Shown piece by piece: positions 1 through 6,213 of a stretch of 10,383 nt of DNA. The notes below the pieces were generated by a model, which was not told the origin of the DNA, did no database searches, and saw nothing but the letters and a program-made list of their open reading frames with translations. How positions within the stretch are numbered: position 1 is the first letter of the stretch; the number at the start of each line of letters is the position of its first letter. Source of the DNA: an uncultured bacterium (GTDB lineage Bacteria; Patescibacteriota; Dojkabacteria; SC72). Both the position numbers and the translations under genes were made by a program. The stretch covers positions 1 through 10,383 of the forward strand of contig CALLXA010000053.1 in NCBI GenBank assembly GCA_938015795.1, given 5' to 3'.

Positions 1-596
1 GACATGAAATGGCTAAACTTATGGAATTAGGATTGTTAGAAAAAAGTCATGTGTCATCAGGAAGATTGCCAACTGACCAAACATTAAGATTGTATGTAAC
101 ACAAACAGTAAATGGAAATATGTTAAACCCATTGATTACTGTAGAAATAAGGCAAGGAATATTTAGGGAAAGGTTTTCTAAAGAAGATGTTGTAAAAGCA
201 GTATTGAGAATAATTGCAAAAGAAACTGATTCTGTTGTTTTCTTAATATTAGATAACGATACTAGATACTACGGATTATCAAATTTGTTGAAATATGATG
301 AATTTAAAAATATTGAAAAAATAATAGGATTAGTAAATATATTAGAAGATGATCTGTTTTTAAAAAATATGGCAGAGAAATACGCAGGATCAGGAGTTTC
401 ACTATTAATAGGAGAAGAATGTGGAACAAGAAGCTTAGAAGAATGTGCCTTGGCTTTTGTAAAAATACCTTTTTGGGGTAAGGAGAGTGCATATGTAGGA
501 ATACTAGGGTCTAAGAGAATGGACTATACAAAGGTTGTACCAGTACTTAGAGAAGTTAAAAGTGCTTTAGAAAATTCAATGTCAGGCTGGAGATAA
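1..596 (+). CDS. hrcA: Heat-inducible transcription repressor HrcA (5'-truncated by window edge)
   Basis: HrcA represses class I heat-shock genes by binding CIRCE operators as a dimer; its folding depends on GroEL in well-studied bacteria. The reading frame is open from base 3 and continues upstream, so the ATG at 9 is not the start: the first visible residues (HEMAKLMELGLLEKSH, then SSGRLPTDQTLRLYV) are the end of the winged-helix DNA-binding domain, normally about residues 45-85. The C-terminal GAF-like part is clear: YYGLSNLL, then a stretch ending LLIGEE, LEECAL, and GSKRMDYTKVVPVL (residues 167-180 counted from the ATG at 9). Between the two only about 55 residues remain, where Bacillus-type HrcA has about 150, so the inserted dimerisation domain and much of the GAF domain look absent. 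Predicted full length is about 245 aa against about 340 usual. It is first in an operon with grpE (16-nt gap) and dnaK. A CIRCE for this operon would lie upstream of the window. Identification is secure; the exact length is not. Confidence 0.93.
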   Translation, partial: HEMAKLMELGLLEKSHVSSGRLPTDQTLRLYVTQTVNGNMLNPLITVEIRQGIFRERFSKEDVVKAVLRIIAKETDSVVFLILDNDTRYYGLSNLLKYDEFKNIEKIIGLVNILEDDLFLKNMAEKYAGSGVSLLIGEECGTRSLEECALAFVKIPFWGKESAYVGILGSKRMDYTKVVPVLREVKSALENSMSGWR

Positions 597-612
597 TTTA
601 AAAGAAACAATT

Positions 613-1113
613 ATGAAGGAAGAGAAAAAAAAGAAAATTACAATTGAAGAGATTGCTTCTCAAATGGATAAATTAGAGGATGAAAAATTGATTGTCGAAA
701 ATCAATTGAAAAGAGCATTGGCTGATTATCAGAATCTTGAAAAAGCAACATTCAAAAGAATGGAAATAATGGATTTACAATCAAGAAAAGCATTGTCAGA
801 AAAATTTCTTCCTGTATTAGATGCTATTACTATGGGAATAAAAGCTAAAGAGCAATTAAAGAACTTAGGAGAAGATGAAAAAGCATGGGCAAATGGAATA
901 TGTGCAACTTTAGAATCATTAGAGAAAGCATTCGATGAAATTGGACTTAAAAAATATATGCCAATGAAAGGTGATGTATTCGATCCTTCTTTACATGAAG
1001 CAATTACTGTAATAAAGGATGGAGAGAAAGGTCGAATCTATGACCTCATACAACCAGGGTATATGCTAGATGATGTCTGCATACGACCTGCTAGGGTTGT
1101 AGTTTCAAATTAG
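613..1113 (+). CDS. grpE: Nucleotide exchange factor GrpE
   Basis: GrpE is a cytoplasmic dimer that releases ADP from DnaK and so drives its chaperone cycle. The 166-aa protein has the family layout. A Lys-rich N-terminus leads into a long charged helix (about residues 10-60) containing [17 protein letters not shown], the expected dimer coiled coil. Then come FLPVLDAI (65-72), FDPSLHEAI (123-131) and the beta-domain signature [17 protein letters not shown] (149-165), the part that contacts the DnaK ATPase domain. The usual 'D+vlRPA' here reads DVCIRPA. It is slightly shorter than the 190-200 aa of many GrpEs, the loss being in the disordered N-terminus. The ATG at 613 is the natural start; no Shine-Dalgarno sequence precedes it (AAAGAAACAATT). 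It sits 16 nt after hrcA and 26 nt before dnaK, so co-transcription is likely. Confidence 0.96.
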   Translation: MKEEKKKKITIEEIASQMDKLEDEKLIVENQLKRALADYQNLEKATFKRMEIMDLQSRKALSEKFLPVLDAITMGIKAKEQLKNLGEDEKAWANGICATLESLEKAFDEIGLKKYMPMKGDVFDPSLHEAITVIKDGEKGRIYDLIQPGYMLDDVCIRPARVVVSN

Positions 1114-1116
1114 AAT

Positions 1117-1139
1117 TTAAATTTTTAAATATTAATATA
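1117..1139 (+). promoter_or_regulatory. AT-only leader of dnaK, shared with groES and groEL
   Basis: The 26 nt between grpE and dnaK contain only A and T and no Shine-Dalgarno sequence. The 12-mer TTAAATTTTTAA (1117-1128) ends 11 nt before the ATG; the same 12-mer ends 11 nt before the groES ATG (8647-8658). The last 11 nt, ATATTAATATA, match 8 of 11 positions before groEL. I infer a translation-initiation or mRNA element that replaces Shine-Dalgarno pairing; the function is unproven. Confidence 0.4.
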
Positions 1140-3047
1140 ATGTCAAAAATTATAGGTATTGACTTGGGTACAACAAACTCAGCTATGGCTTACATGGCAG
1201 GTGGTAAACCTAATGTAATCTCTAATGCACAAGGTGGTAGATTAACACCATCTATAGTTGCAGAAGATGAAAAAGGAGAAATTTTAGTAGGTTCTCCAGC
1301 AAAAAATCAATCAGTAACAAATCCTGAAGGAACAATATATTCAGTAAAAAGATTGATTGGTAGAACATGGAGTGATCCAGAAGTTCAAAAGGACAAAGAA
1401 TTTTTACCATTTGAAATGAGAAAATCAGATAGTGGTGGAGTTGAAGTTAAGATGGGTAAAAATTGGTATACACCACAAGAAATATCAGCAAAAATACTTG
1501 CTAAATTAAAGAAAGATGCTGAGGAATTCTTAGGAGAAGAAGTAACAGAAGCAGTTATTACTGTACCTGCATATTTTGATGACTCTCAAAGACAAGCTAC
1601 AAAAGATGCTGGTAAGATTGCTGGTTTAACAGTTAAAAGAATTGTAAACGAACCAACTGCTGCAGCATTGGCTTACGGTTTAGATAGTACAAAAGGTGAT
1701 GAAAAAGTTGCAATCTTTGATTTAGGTGGTGGTACATTTGATATCTCCATTCTTGAAATTGGAGATGGAGTATTTGAAGTAATTTCTACAAATGGAAACA
1801 CTCACTTAGGTGGTGATAACTTTGACCAAAAAATTATTGATTTCTTAGCAAAAGATTTCAAGGACAAAGAAGGTGTTGATTTGAAAGAAGATAAAACAGC
1901 ATTACAAAGATTGAAAGAAGCTGCAGAAAAAGCAAAAATTGAACTTTCGACTTCAGAAGAAACGGAAATCAATATTCCATATATTACAGCTACAGATAAA
2001 GGACCAAAGCACTTAAGAATTACAATGACTAGAGCTGATTTGGAAAAATTAGTAGCAGATTTAATCGAAGAGACAGTTGCGCCATCTGAAAAAGCATTGA
2101 AAGATGCTGGACTTGATAAATCTGAAATAGATGAAGTATTACTAGTTGGTGGTATGACTAGAATGCCAGCAGTTATAAAAAAGGTTAAAGAAATATTTGG
2201 TAAAGAACCAAATAAATCTGTTAACCCAGATGAAGTAGTTGCTGTTGGTGCTGCAATTCAAGGTGGTGTATTGGGTGGAGATGTAAAAGATATTACATTA
2301 TTAGATGTAACACCTTTATCTCTAGGATTGGAAACATTGGGTGGTGTAATGACAAAACTGATAGAAAGAAATACAACAATTCCTGTTGAAAAGAAACAAG
2401 TATTCTCGACTGCAGCAGATAATCAACCCGGGGTGGAAATACATGTTCTACAAGGGGAAAGAGAGATGGCAGCAGACAATAAGACATTGGGGAAATTTAT
2501 TTTAGATGGTATATTACCAGCACCTAGAGGAGTTCCTCAGATAGAGGTTTCATTTGAGATTGATGCTAATGGTATCTTGAATGTTAAGGCTATAGATTTG
2601 GCAACGAAGAAAGAGCAAAAGATCACTATTACAGCAACAACGGGATTGAAAGATGATGAAATAGAGAAGATGGTTGAGGAAGCAGCTAAAAATGCTAAAG
2701 AAGATAAAAAGAAGAGAGAAAGAGCAGAAAAAAGAAACAATGCTGATTCATTATGCTTTAGTATTGAAAAGTTAATAGATGAAAATGGTGATAAGTTTGA
2801 TAAAAAAGAGAAAGAAGATTTAGAAAAAGATACTAAAGAACTCAAAGAGCTCATTTCTAAAGATGATTTCGATGAAGAGGTTGTAGAGAAAAAGACAGAT
2901 GAGTTAACAAAAAAGATGCAAGAAATAAGTAAGAAGTTGTATGAAGAAGCAGCAAAAGAAGCATCGAAAGAAAAGAAGGAAGATAAGGAAGAAAATAAGA
3001 AAGAAGAGAAAGAGGAAGTCAAAGAAGGAGAAGTGGTAGAGGAATAA
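1140..3047 (+). CDS. dnaK: Molecular chaperone DnaK (Hsp70)
   Basis: DnaK is the cytoplasmic ATP-dependent Hsp70 that binds exposed hydrophobic segments, working with GrpE (next upstream) and a J-protein. It is full length at 635 aa. The ATPase domain shows the phosphate-1 motif [10 protein letters not shown] (5-14), [17 protein letters not shown] (from 142), phosphate-2 DLGGGTFD (194-201, with the Thr autophosphorylated in E. coli) and the adenosine motif VGGMTRMP (336-343). The interdomain linker is [12 protein letters not shown] (from 385). The beta substrate-binding domain has TTIP, a [16 protein letters not shown] stretch and [10 protein letters not shown]. The helical lid ends in a Glu/Lys-rich low-complexity tail (about 600-635). 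The ATPase domain keeps the roughly 25-residue segment (about 80-105) found in Gram-negative-type DnaKs and missing from Firmicutes. No dnaJ follows; a hairpin 9 nt after the stop probably ends the operon. Codon choice changes near codon 430: GAG is 2 of 38 Glu codons before it and 14 of 40 after. Confidence 0.99.
   Translation: MSKIIGIDLGTTNSAMAYMAGGKPNVISNAQGGRLTPSIVAEDEKGEILVGSPAKNQSVTNPEGTIYSVKRLIGRTWSDPEVQKDKEFLPFEMRKSDSGGVEVKMGKNWYTPQEISAKILAKLKKDAEEFLGEEVTEAVITVPAYFDDSQRQATKDAGKIAGLTVKRIVNEPTAAALAYGLDSTKGDEKVAIFDLGGGTFDISILEIGDGVFEVISTNGNTHLGGDNFDQKIIDFLAKDFKDKEGVDLKEDKTALQRLKEAAEKAKIELSTSEETEINIPYITATDKGPKHLRITMTRADLEKLVADLIEETVAPSEKALKDAGLDKSEIDEVLLVGGMTRMPAVIKKVKEIFGKEPNKSVNPDEVVAVGAAIQGGVLGGDVKDITLLDVTPLSLGLETLGGVMTKLIERNTTIPVEKKQVFSTAADNQPGVEIHVLQGEREMAADNKTLGKFILDGILPAPRGVPQIEVSFEIDANGILNVKAIDLATKKEQKITITATTGLKDDEIEKMVEEAAKNAKEDKKKRERAEKRNNADSLCFSIEKLIDENGDKFDKKEKEDLEKDTKELKELISKDDFDEEVVEKKTDELTKKMQEISKKLYEEAAKEASKEKKEDKEENKKEEKEEVKEGEVVEE
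2418..2436 (+). repeat. Upstream copy of a 19/20-nt near-identical repeat, inside dnaK
   Basis: The sequence GATAATCAACCCGGGGTGG encodes part of the conserved DNQPGV stretch of DnaK. It recurs at 3049-3068 just after the dnaK stop as GATAAATCATCCCGGGGTGG, differing by one inserted A and one substitution. In frame it uses CCC GGG GTG, codons that are rare in this AT-rich window. The match is direct from the sequence; whether it reflects shared origin is unknown. Confidence 0.55.
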
Positions 3048-3048
3048 G

Positions 3049-3068
3049 GATAAATCATCCCGGGGTGG
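3049..3068 (+). repeat. Downstream copy of the 19/20-nt repeat, forming the left arm of the post-dnaK hairpin
   Basis: This copy begins one base after the dnaK stop codon and its last 13 bases (3056-3068) are the left arm of the hairpin. Its CCCGGGGTGG core equals dnaK positions 2427-2436, and the right arm of the hairpin repeats CCCGGGGTG once more at 3081-3089. CCCGGGG thus occurs three times within 660 bp of a roughly 30% GC sequence. Confidence 0.55.
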
Positions 3069-3089
3069 TTAAATTGCTACCCCGGGGTG
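3056..3089 (+). terminator. GC-rich hairpin after dnaK, probable terminator without a U-tract
   Basis: The arms 3056-3068 and 3077-3089 pair over 13 bp (11 Watson-Crick, 2 G-T wobbles) around the 8-nt loop TTAAATTG. This is by far the most GC-rich hairpin I see in the window. It lies 9 nt after the dnaK stop and before a gene of unrelated function, which is the right place for an operon terminator. No run of T follows on either strand (CTATGTGATACTATTG on the plus side), so it is not a textbook intrinsic terminator. It may terminate by another route, or protect the 3' end of the dnaK mRNA. Confidence 0.6.
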
Positions 3090-3103
3090 CTATGTGATAC
3101 TAT
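3074..3103 (+). promoter_or_regulatory. Weak candidate promoter for the ligase-like gene
   Basis: TTGCTA (3074-3079) and an extended -10, TGA-TACTAT (-10 hexamer 3098-3103), stand 18 nt apart; each hexamer matches consensus at 4 of 6 positions. It would start transcription near 3110, about 24 nt before the ATG. An alternative -10 is TATTAT (3108-3113) or TATAAA (3111-3116), but neither has a good -35. The candidate overlaps the hairpin's right arm. The call is tentative. Confidence 0.25.
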
Positions 3104-3133
3104 TGTTTATTATAAAATATCCTTACTGCCCAA

Positions 3134-5401
3134 ATGTCTGAAGATACTAAAAACAAAGCTACTACAAAACTAACAATTCCTTTAATTCAAAAGTATTTGA
3201 CATATTTATTACTCTTTTTGCTACCTTGGTTTGTAATGCCATTTCCATGGGATTGGACTGAAAAAAGTATGGGTTTGATAATACTTACTCTAACAGTAAT
3301 CATTGTCGGTTTGGAAGTTATAAAATTAATATGGCATGGAAAGATTAGTTTATTAAAAAATATTGTTGATTTTGGCTTATTAATTCTTCTCTTATCACTA
3401 CTTATTTCAACACTATTCTCAGTAGATTTCTATACAAGTATGTGGGGTATAGATTCTCGATTTGGAAATGGTTTTATAGTTTTCCTTTCAATCGTGATTC
3501 TTACTTATTCAGCAAGAAACTATTTAGAAAAATTTGAGGATATTAAAAAATGTTTAATGGCTCTGGCTATAGGAATGGGTATTAACAATGTTTTTAGTAT
3601 ATTGTCTTTCTTTGGCATAAATATATGGTCGTTTGTACCTGTTTACCAATATCTTCATCAGATAGGACTCCCAATTTTAAGATCTGCGAAAGTTCATATT
3701 CTTTTCAATTTTATTAACATAATAGTACTTCTAGGATTATTCTTAAGTAACTACTTTAGTGAAAAGAAGAGTAAGATAACAAATCCATTAGTAACAGTAT
3801 TAACATTTTTTGCGATTTTAAATATATGTTTTTTCTCTATTAATCAAGGATTTAACATTGTTGTATTATTTATCCTTACATTTGGAATATTCTTAGCTTT
3901 GATAGTCAAAAAGCTTAAATTATCTGAAAAGGAAAAGAAAAAAATATTCCCAATAGTAGGTATCTTATTGTTATCCATAATAGTACCTTCGTCATTGTTA
4001 CAGATAGAGGCCGCTAGAAATGTAATAATTCCACCTAATTTAGATCTAGTAACTCAGGTAACTTTAGGTACTGATGTCAGTTGGATTGTTTCTGCATCTG
4101 TTTTTGTTGATTCATTATGGAGAGGACTTGTTGGTATGGGTGTAGATACGTACTCTATTGCTTTTAATCAATATAAACCTTTGTCTCAGAATTTATTAAA
4201 TCTCAATAATGTAAATTTCTATTACGGTGGAAATGAATTGTTTACTCAATTTGCAAATGGAGGTTTAATATGGCTTTTAAGTTGGATTTTCTTTGGTTTC
4301 TTAATATACAAACTTTTTGTAAGAGACTATTCTGAATTTAAATCTTACAAAAATAATTCTTTAGGTATACTTCTTCTATTTGTAGATTTTGCAATCATCT
4401 TTATCTTTGTATCTTCAATATTCTCAACATATACAGTTTTAATAATGTTTACATTGATATTCTTAATAACTGTAGAAACGATAATTAGAAATATTTTGAA
4501 ATTAAATAATACAGATAAATTTGTAATTAAACTTTGGGCTGTTGATTTAAATACTAATTCTCAAACAGGTAAGGGTGCTTACAATGTAAATGTATTTCTA
4601 ACAGCCTTTGTTGCTTTGTTAGTATTGATATCTACAGTTATTTTAGGATCAAGATTTCTTTCTAGTGCATATCTTCTTAAAGCAGAAGCTTACTTTGTAG
4701 AGCAAAATACAAAATATCAAGGAGATGTATATCCAACTATGGAAGAAAGAGAGATCTTTATAAATTCAATGTCATACTATTACTCTCAAGCTTCTAAATA
4801 TGATAAAAGTAATCCATTGATAAATAGAAAAGATGGTTTAATGTCTTTAGAAAAGGTTGGAATAGCAGCTGAGAAATATTCCAATGCTACTCAAGAGGAT
4901 GATAGTAACGCACTGATTAAAGATGTGGCTATTTGGAAAAACTATTCAGTAGATTCTACTCGAAAGAGTTTAGATGTCAGTCCTAACGTTTATGATAACT
5001 GGGAAGCTAGGGTTAGGGTATATATGGGATTGATAGGGTTAGGTTTTAGCGATTATACTACAGATGCGATATATTCTTTGGATAAGGTATCGAAGTTAAA
5101 ACCATTGAACTATGAAATATATTACAGTAAAGCTCAGGTATATCTAATTAACGGAGAAAAAGATAATGCCTTGGCTGCTTTGACAGAAGTATTTGGTATA
5201 AATCCTCAACATGTACCATCATTACTTTTGGCTGCGGAGATAAACAAAGAAAAAGGTAATATAGATATCTATGAATCATATATAAAAGCTGCTAAAAAAG
5301 TTTTAGAAACTTTAGGTCAAGAGAATACGGATACTTACAAGAACATAAACAAACAGTTAAATGATTTGAAAAAAGATACAACTGTTGAAAGCGAGGAGTA
5401 G
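3134..5401 (+). CDS. O-antigen ligase/polymerase-like membrane protein with C-terminal TPR-like region
   Basis: This 755-aa protein is probably a glycosyltransferase-C-like enzyme that joins or polymerises lipid-linked glycans on the outer face of the membrane (Wzy_C / O-antigen ligase superfamily). About 12-13 hydrophobic segments are visible (near 20-37, 46-66, 75-95, 112-127, 141-163, 187-207, 218-236, 238-258, 271-290, 375-396, 410-447 as a pair, 486-506). The large outer loop between about 295 and 370 carries the family-like pattern GMGVDTYSIAFNQYKP (334-349), then N and F residues and a hydrophobic GGLIWLL segment, as in ligases with 'GxGxxxF...P'. After the last helix, about 245 residues face outside; 655-708 look like TPR helices (YYSKAQVYLINGEKDNALAAL, then NPQHVPSLLLAAEI). 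Similar ligase-TPR fusions are common in CPR genomes. The donor and acceptor are unknown: it could be a capsule/O-antigen polymerase, a ligase, or a pilin or S-layer oligosaccharyltransferase. It has no Shine-Dalgarno sequence and meets comF tail to tail. Confidence 0.75.
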   Translation: MSEDTKNKATTKLTIPLIQKYLTYLLLFLLPWFVMPFPWDWTEKSMGLIILTLTVIIVGLEVIKLIWHGKISLLKNIVDFGLLILLLSLLISTLFSVDFYTSMWGIDSRFGNGFIVFLSIVILTYSARNYLEKFEDIKKCLMALAIGMGINNVFSILSFFGINIWSFVPVYQYLHQIGLPILRSAKVHILFNFINIIVLLGLFLSNYFSEKKSKITNPLVTVLTFFAILNICFFSINQGFNIVVLFILTFGIFLALIVKKLKLSEKEKKKIFPIVGILLLSIIVPSSLLQIEAARNVIIPPNLDLVTQVTLGTDVSWIVSASVFVDSLWRGLVGMGVDTYSIAFNQYKPLSQNLLNLNNVNFYYGGNELFTQFANGGLIWLLSWIFFGFLIYKLFVRDYSEFKSYKNNSLGILLLFVDFAIIFIFVSSIFSTYTVLIMFTLIFLITVETIIRNILKLNNTDKFVIKLWAVDLNTNSQTGKGAYNVNVFLTAFVALLVLISTVILGSRFLSSAYLLKAEAYFVEQNTKYQGDVYPTMEEREIFINSMSYYYSQASKYDKSNPLINRKDGLMSLEKVGIAAEKYSNATQEDDSNALIKDVAIWKNYSVDSTRKSLDVSPNVYDNWEARVRVYMGLIGLGFSDYTTDAIYSLDKVSKLKPLNYEIYYSKAQVYLINGEKDNALAALTEVFGINPQHVPSLLLAAEINKEKGNIDIYESYIKAAKKVLETLGQENTDTYKNINKQLNDLKKDTTVESEE

Positions 5402-5406
5402 GATTT

Positions 5407-6117
5407 TTAAGAAAAAGAATATTTAGCTCTACCTCTAAACATACATAATCCTTGTATAGTGATATCAGGATATCTTCCTCTTATGCAGCTAGCAATAGCT
5501 TCTAATGTTGATCCAGTGGTTATCACATCATCAACGATGGTTATACTTTTGTAATGGTTCAAATTCCTTTTACCTATTAATTTAAAAGAATCAGAATTAA
5601 TATATTTTCTCTCATCTTTGTTTTTTGATGCTTGATGCTTAGAGTCTATACTTCTAAAAATCAAATCATTATCAATATCTATATTTAAATTCTTAGAAAT
5701 ATATCTAGCAAGAAGTTCACTCTGATTAAAACCTCTTTCTCTAAATCTGTTGTTAGAAAGAGGTACAGGTATTAGTAATGTCCCTTTAAGATGTTTTTTA
5801 AAGCAGGAAATAGTTAATAATTCTAAAAAGAATGTAAAAAGAGTTTCTGATGTATCTGTTACATACTTATATTTTAACTTTTTAAGTATGTTTGAAGTGT
5901 TTCTGTTGTATTCCCAACAAACAAAAATACGATCTAATGATTTCTTACTTTTACACGAAGAATGACTATTAAAATCAGAAGATAATCTTCTACAAGTATA
6001 ACATTCAGGAAGGTTTCTTTTGAAAAGCTTTTTACACAAATTGCAGAGATAATCTCCTTTCTTTCCACAAATATTACAGTATCTAGGAAAGAAAAAATCA
6101 CTTAAAAAGTTACTCAT
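5407..6117 (-). CDS. comF: ComF family protein (phosphoribosyltransferase fold, DNA uptake)
   Basis: ComF/ComFC proteins are needed for natural transformation in several bacteria and act in the cytoplasm with DNA-uptake components; the molecular role is not settled. The protein shows an N-terminal zinc-ribbon pattern, CNIC (C20, C23), CNLC (C31, C34) and CYTC (C45, C48), numbered from the ATG at 6135. Then come IPVPLSNNRFRERGFNQSELLA (122-143 region) and the PRPP-binding loop TIVDDVITTGST (199-210), the family hallmark. The longest ORF starts at 6135, but that ATG overlaps a perfect TATAAT (6139-6134, minus strand), so I choose the in-frame ATG at 6117 (236 aa). It places the first CxxC about 14 residues in, as is usual. 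The gene is convergent with the ligase gene (5-bp gap) and divergent from murJ. In CPR genomes ComF typically stands with other competence genes elsewhere; none is adjacent here. Confidence 0.93.
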   Translation of the reverse strand: MSNFLSDFFFPRYCNICGKKGDYLCNLCKKLFKRNLPECYTCRRLSSDFNSHSSCKSKKSLDRIFVCWEYNRNTSNILKKLKYKYVTDTSETLFTFFLELLTISCFKKHLKGTLLIPVPLSNNRFRERGFNQSELLARYISKNLNIDIDNDLIFRSIDSKHQASKNKDERKYINSDSFKLIGKRNLNHYKSITIVDDVITTGSTLEAIASCIRGRYPDITIQGLCMFRGRAKYSFS

Positions 6118-6133
6118 ACCAACATATTGCAAC

Positions 6134-6163
6134 ATTATAATTAAAAACAGATGAATTTGATAA
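6134..6163 (-). promoter_or_regulatory. comF promoter candidate
   Basis: On the minus strand a perfect -10, TATAAT, lies at 6139-6134, with TTATCA (4 of 6) at 6163-6158 as a possible -35, 18 nt away. Transcription would begin near 6127, about 10 nt before the ATG at 6117. The element overlaps the ATG at 6135, which argues against that start. The -10 is convincing; the -35 is weak. Confidence 0.5.
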
Positions 6164-6185
6164 AAAATGTTTATTGAATTATGAT
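6157..6185 (+). promoter_or_regulatory. murJ promoter candidate (sigma70 type)
   Basis: TTGATA (6157-6162, 5 of 6 matches to TTGACA) and TATGAT (6180-6185, 5 of 6 matches to TATAAT) are separated by exactly 17 nt. Transcription would begin near 6192, after the ATG at 6181 and about 22 nt before the ATG at 6214. The -35 hexamer shares DNA with the weak -35 of the divergent comF promoter, so the two promoters are back to back in about 50 bp. Confidence 0.55.
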
Positions 6186-6213
6186 ATTATTCGCAATATC
6201 AAGACTTACAAAT

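Noticed and set aside
2537..3058. Long minus-strand ORF (173 codons) opposite the 3' half of dnaK
   Set aside because: Its Ser/Phe/Leu-rich translation is the mirror of the Glu/Lys-rich dnaK tail (GAA/AAG read in reverse give TTC/CTT). It has no recognisable domain or start context.
5460..5475. GATATC repeated twice in close succession within comF
   Set aside because: It is a short palindrome in coding sequence, expected by chance in AT-rich DNA, with no flanking structure.
5750..5965. Plus-strand 71-codon ORF inside comF
   Set aside because: It is antisense to the conserved ComF core (IPVPL and GFNQSE region), with no family features.
3134..6117. A defence or mobile-element system between the two heat-shock loci
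   Set aside because: Genes here fit envelope and competence functions. I found no integrase, transposase, terminal repeats, toxin-antitoxin pair, nuclease or reverse transcriptase motif.
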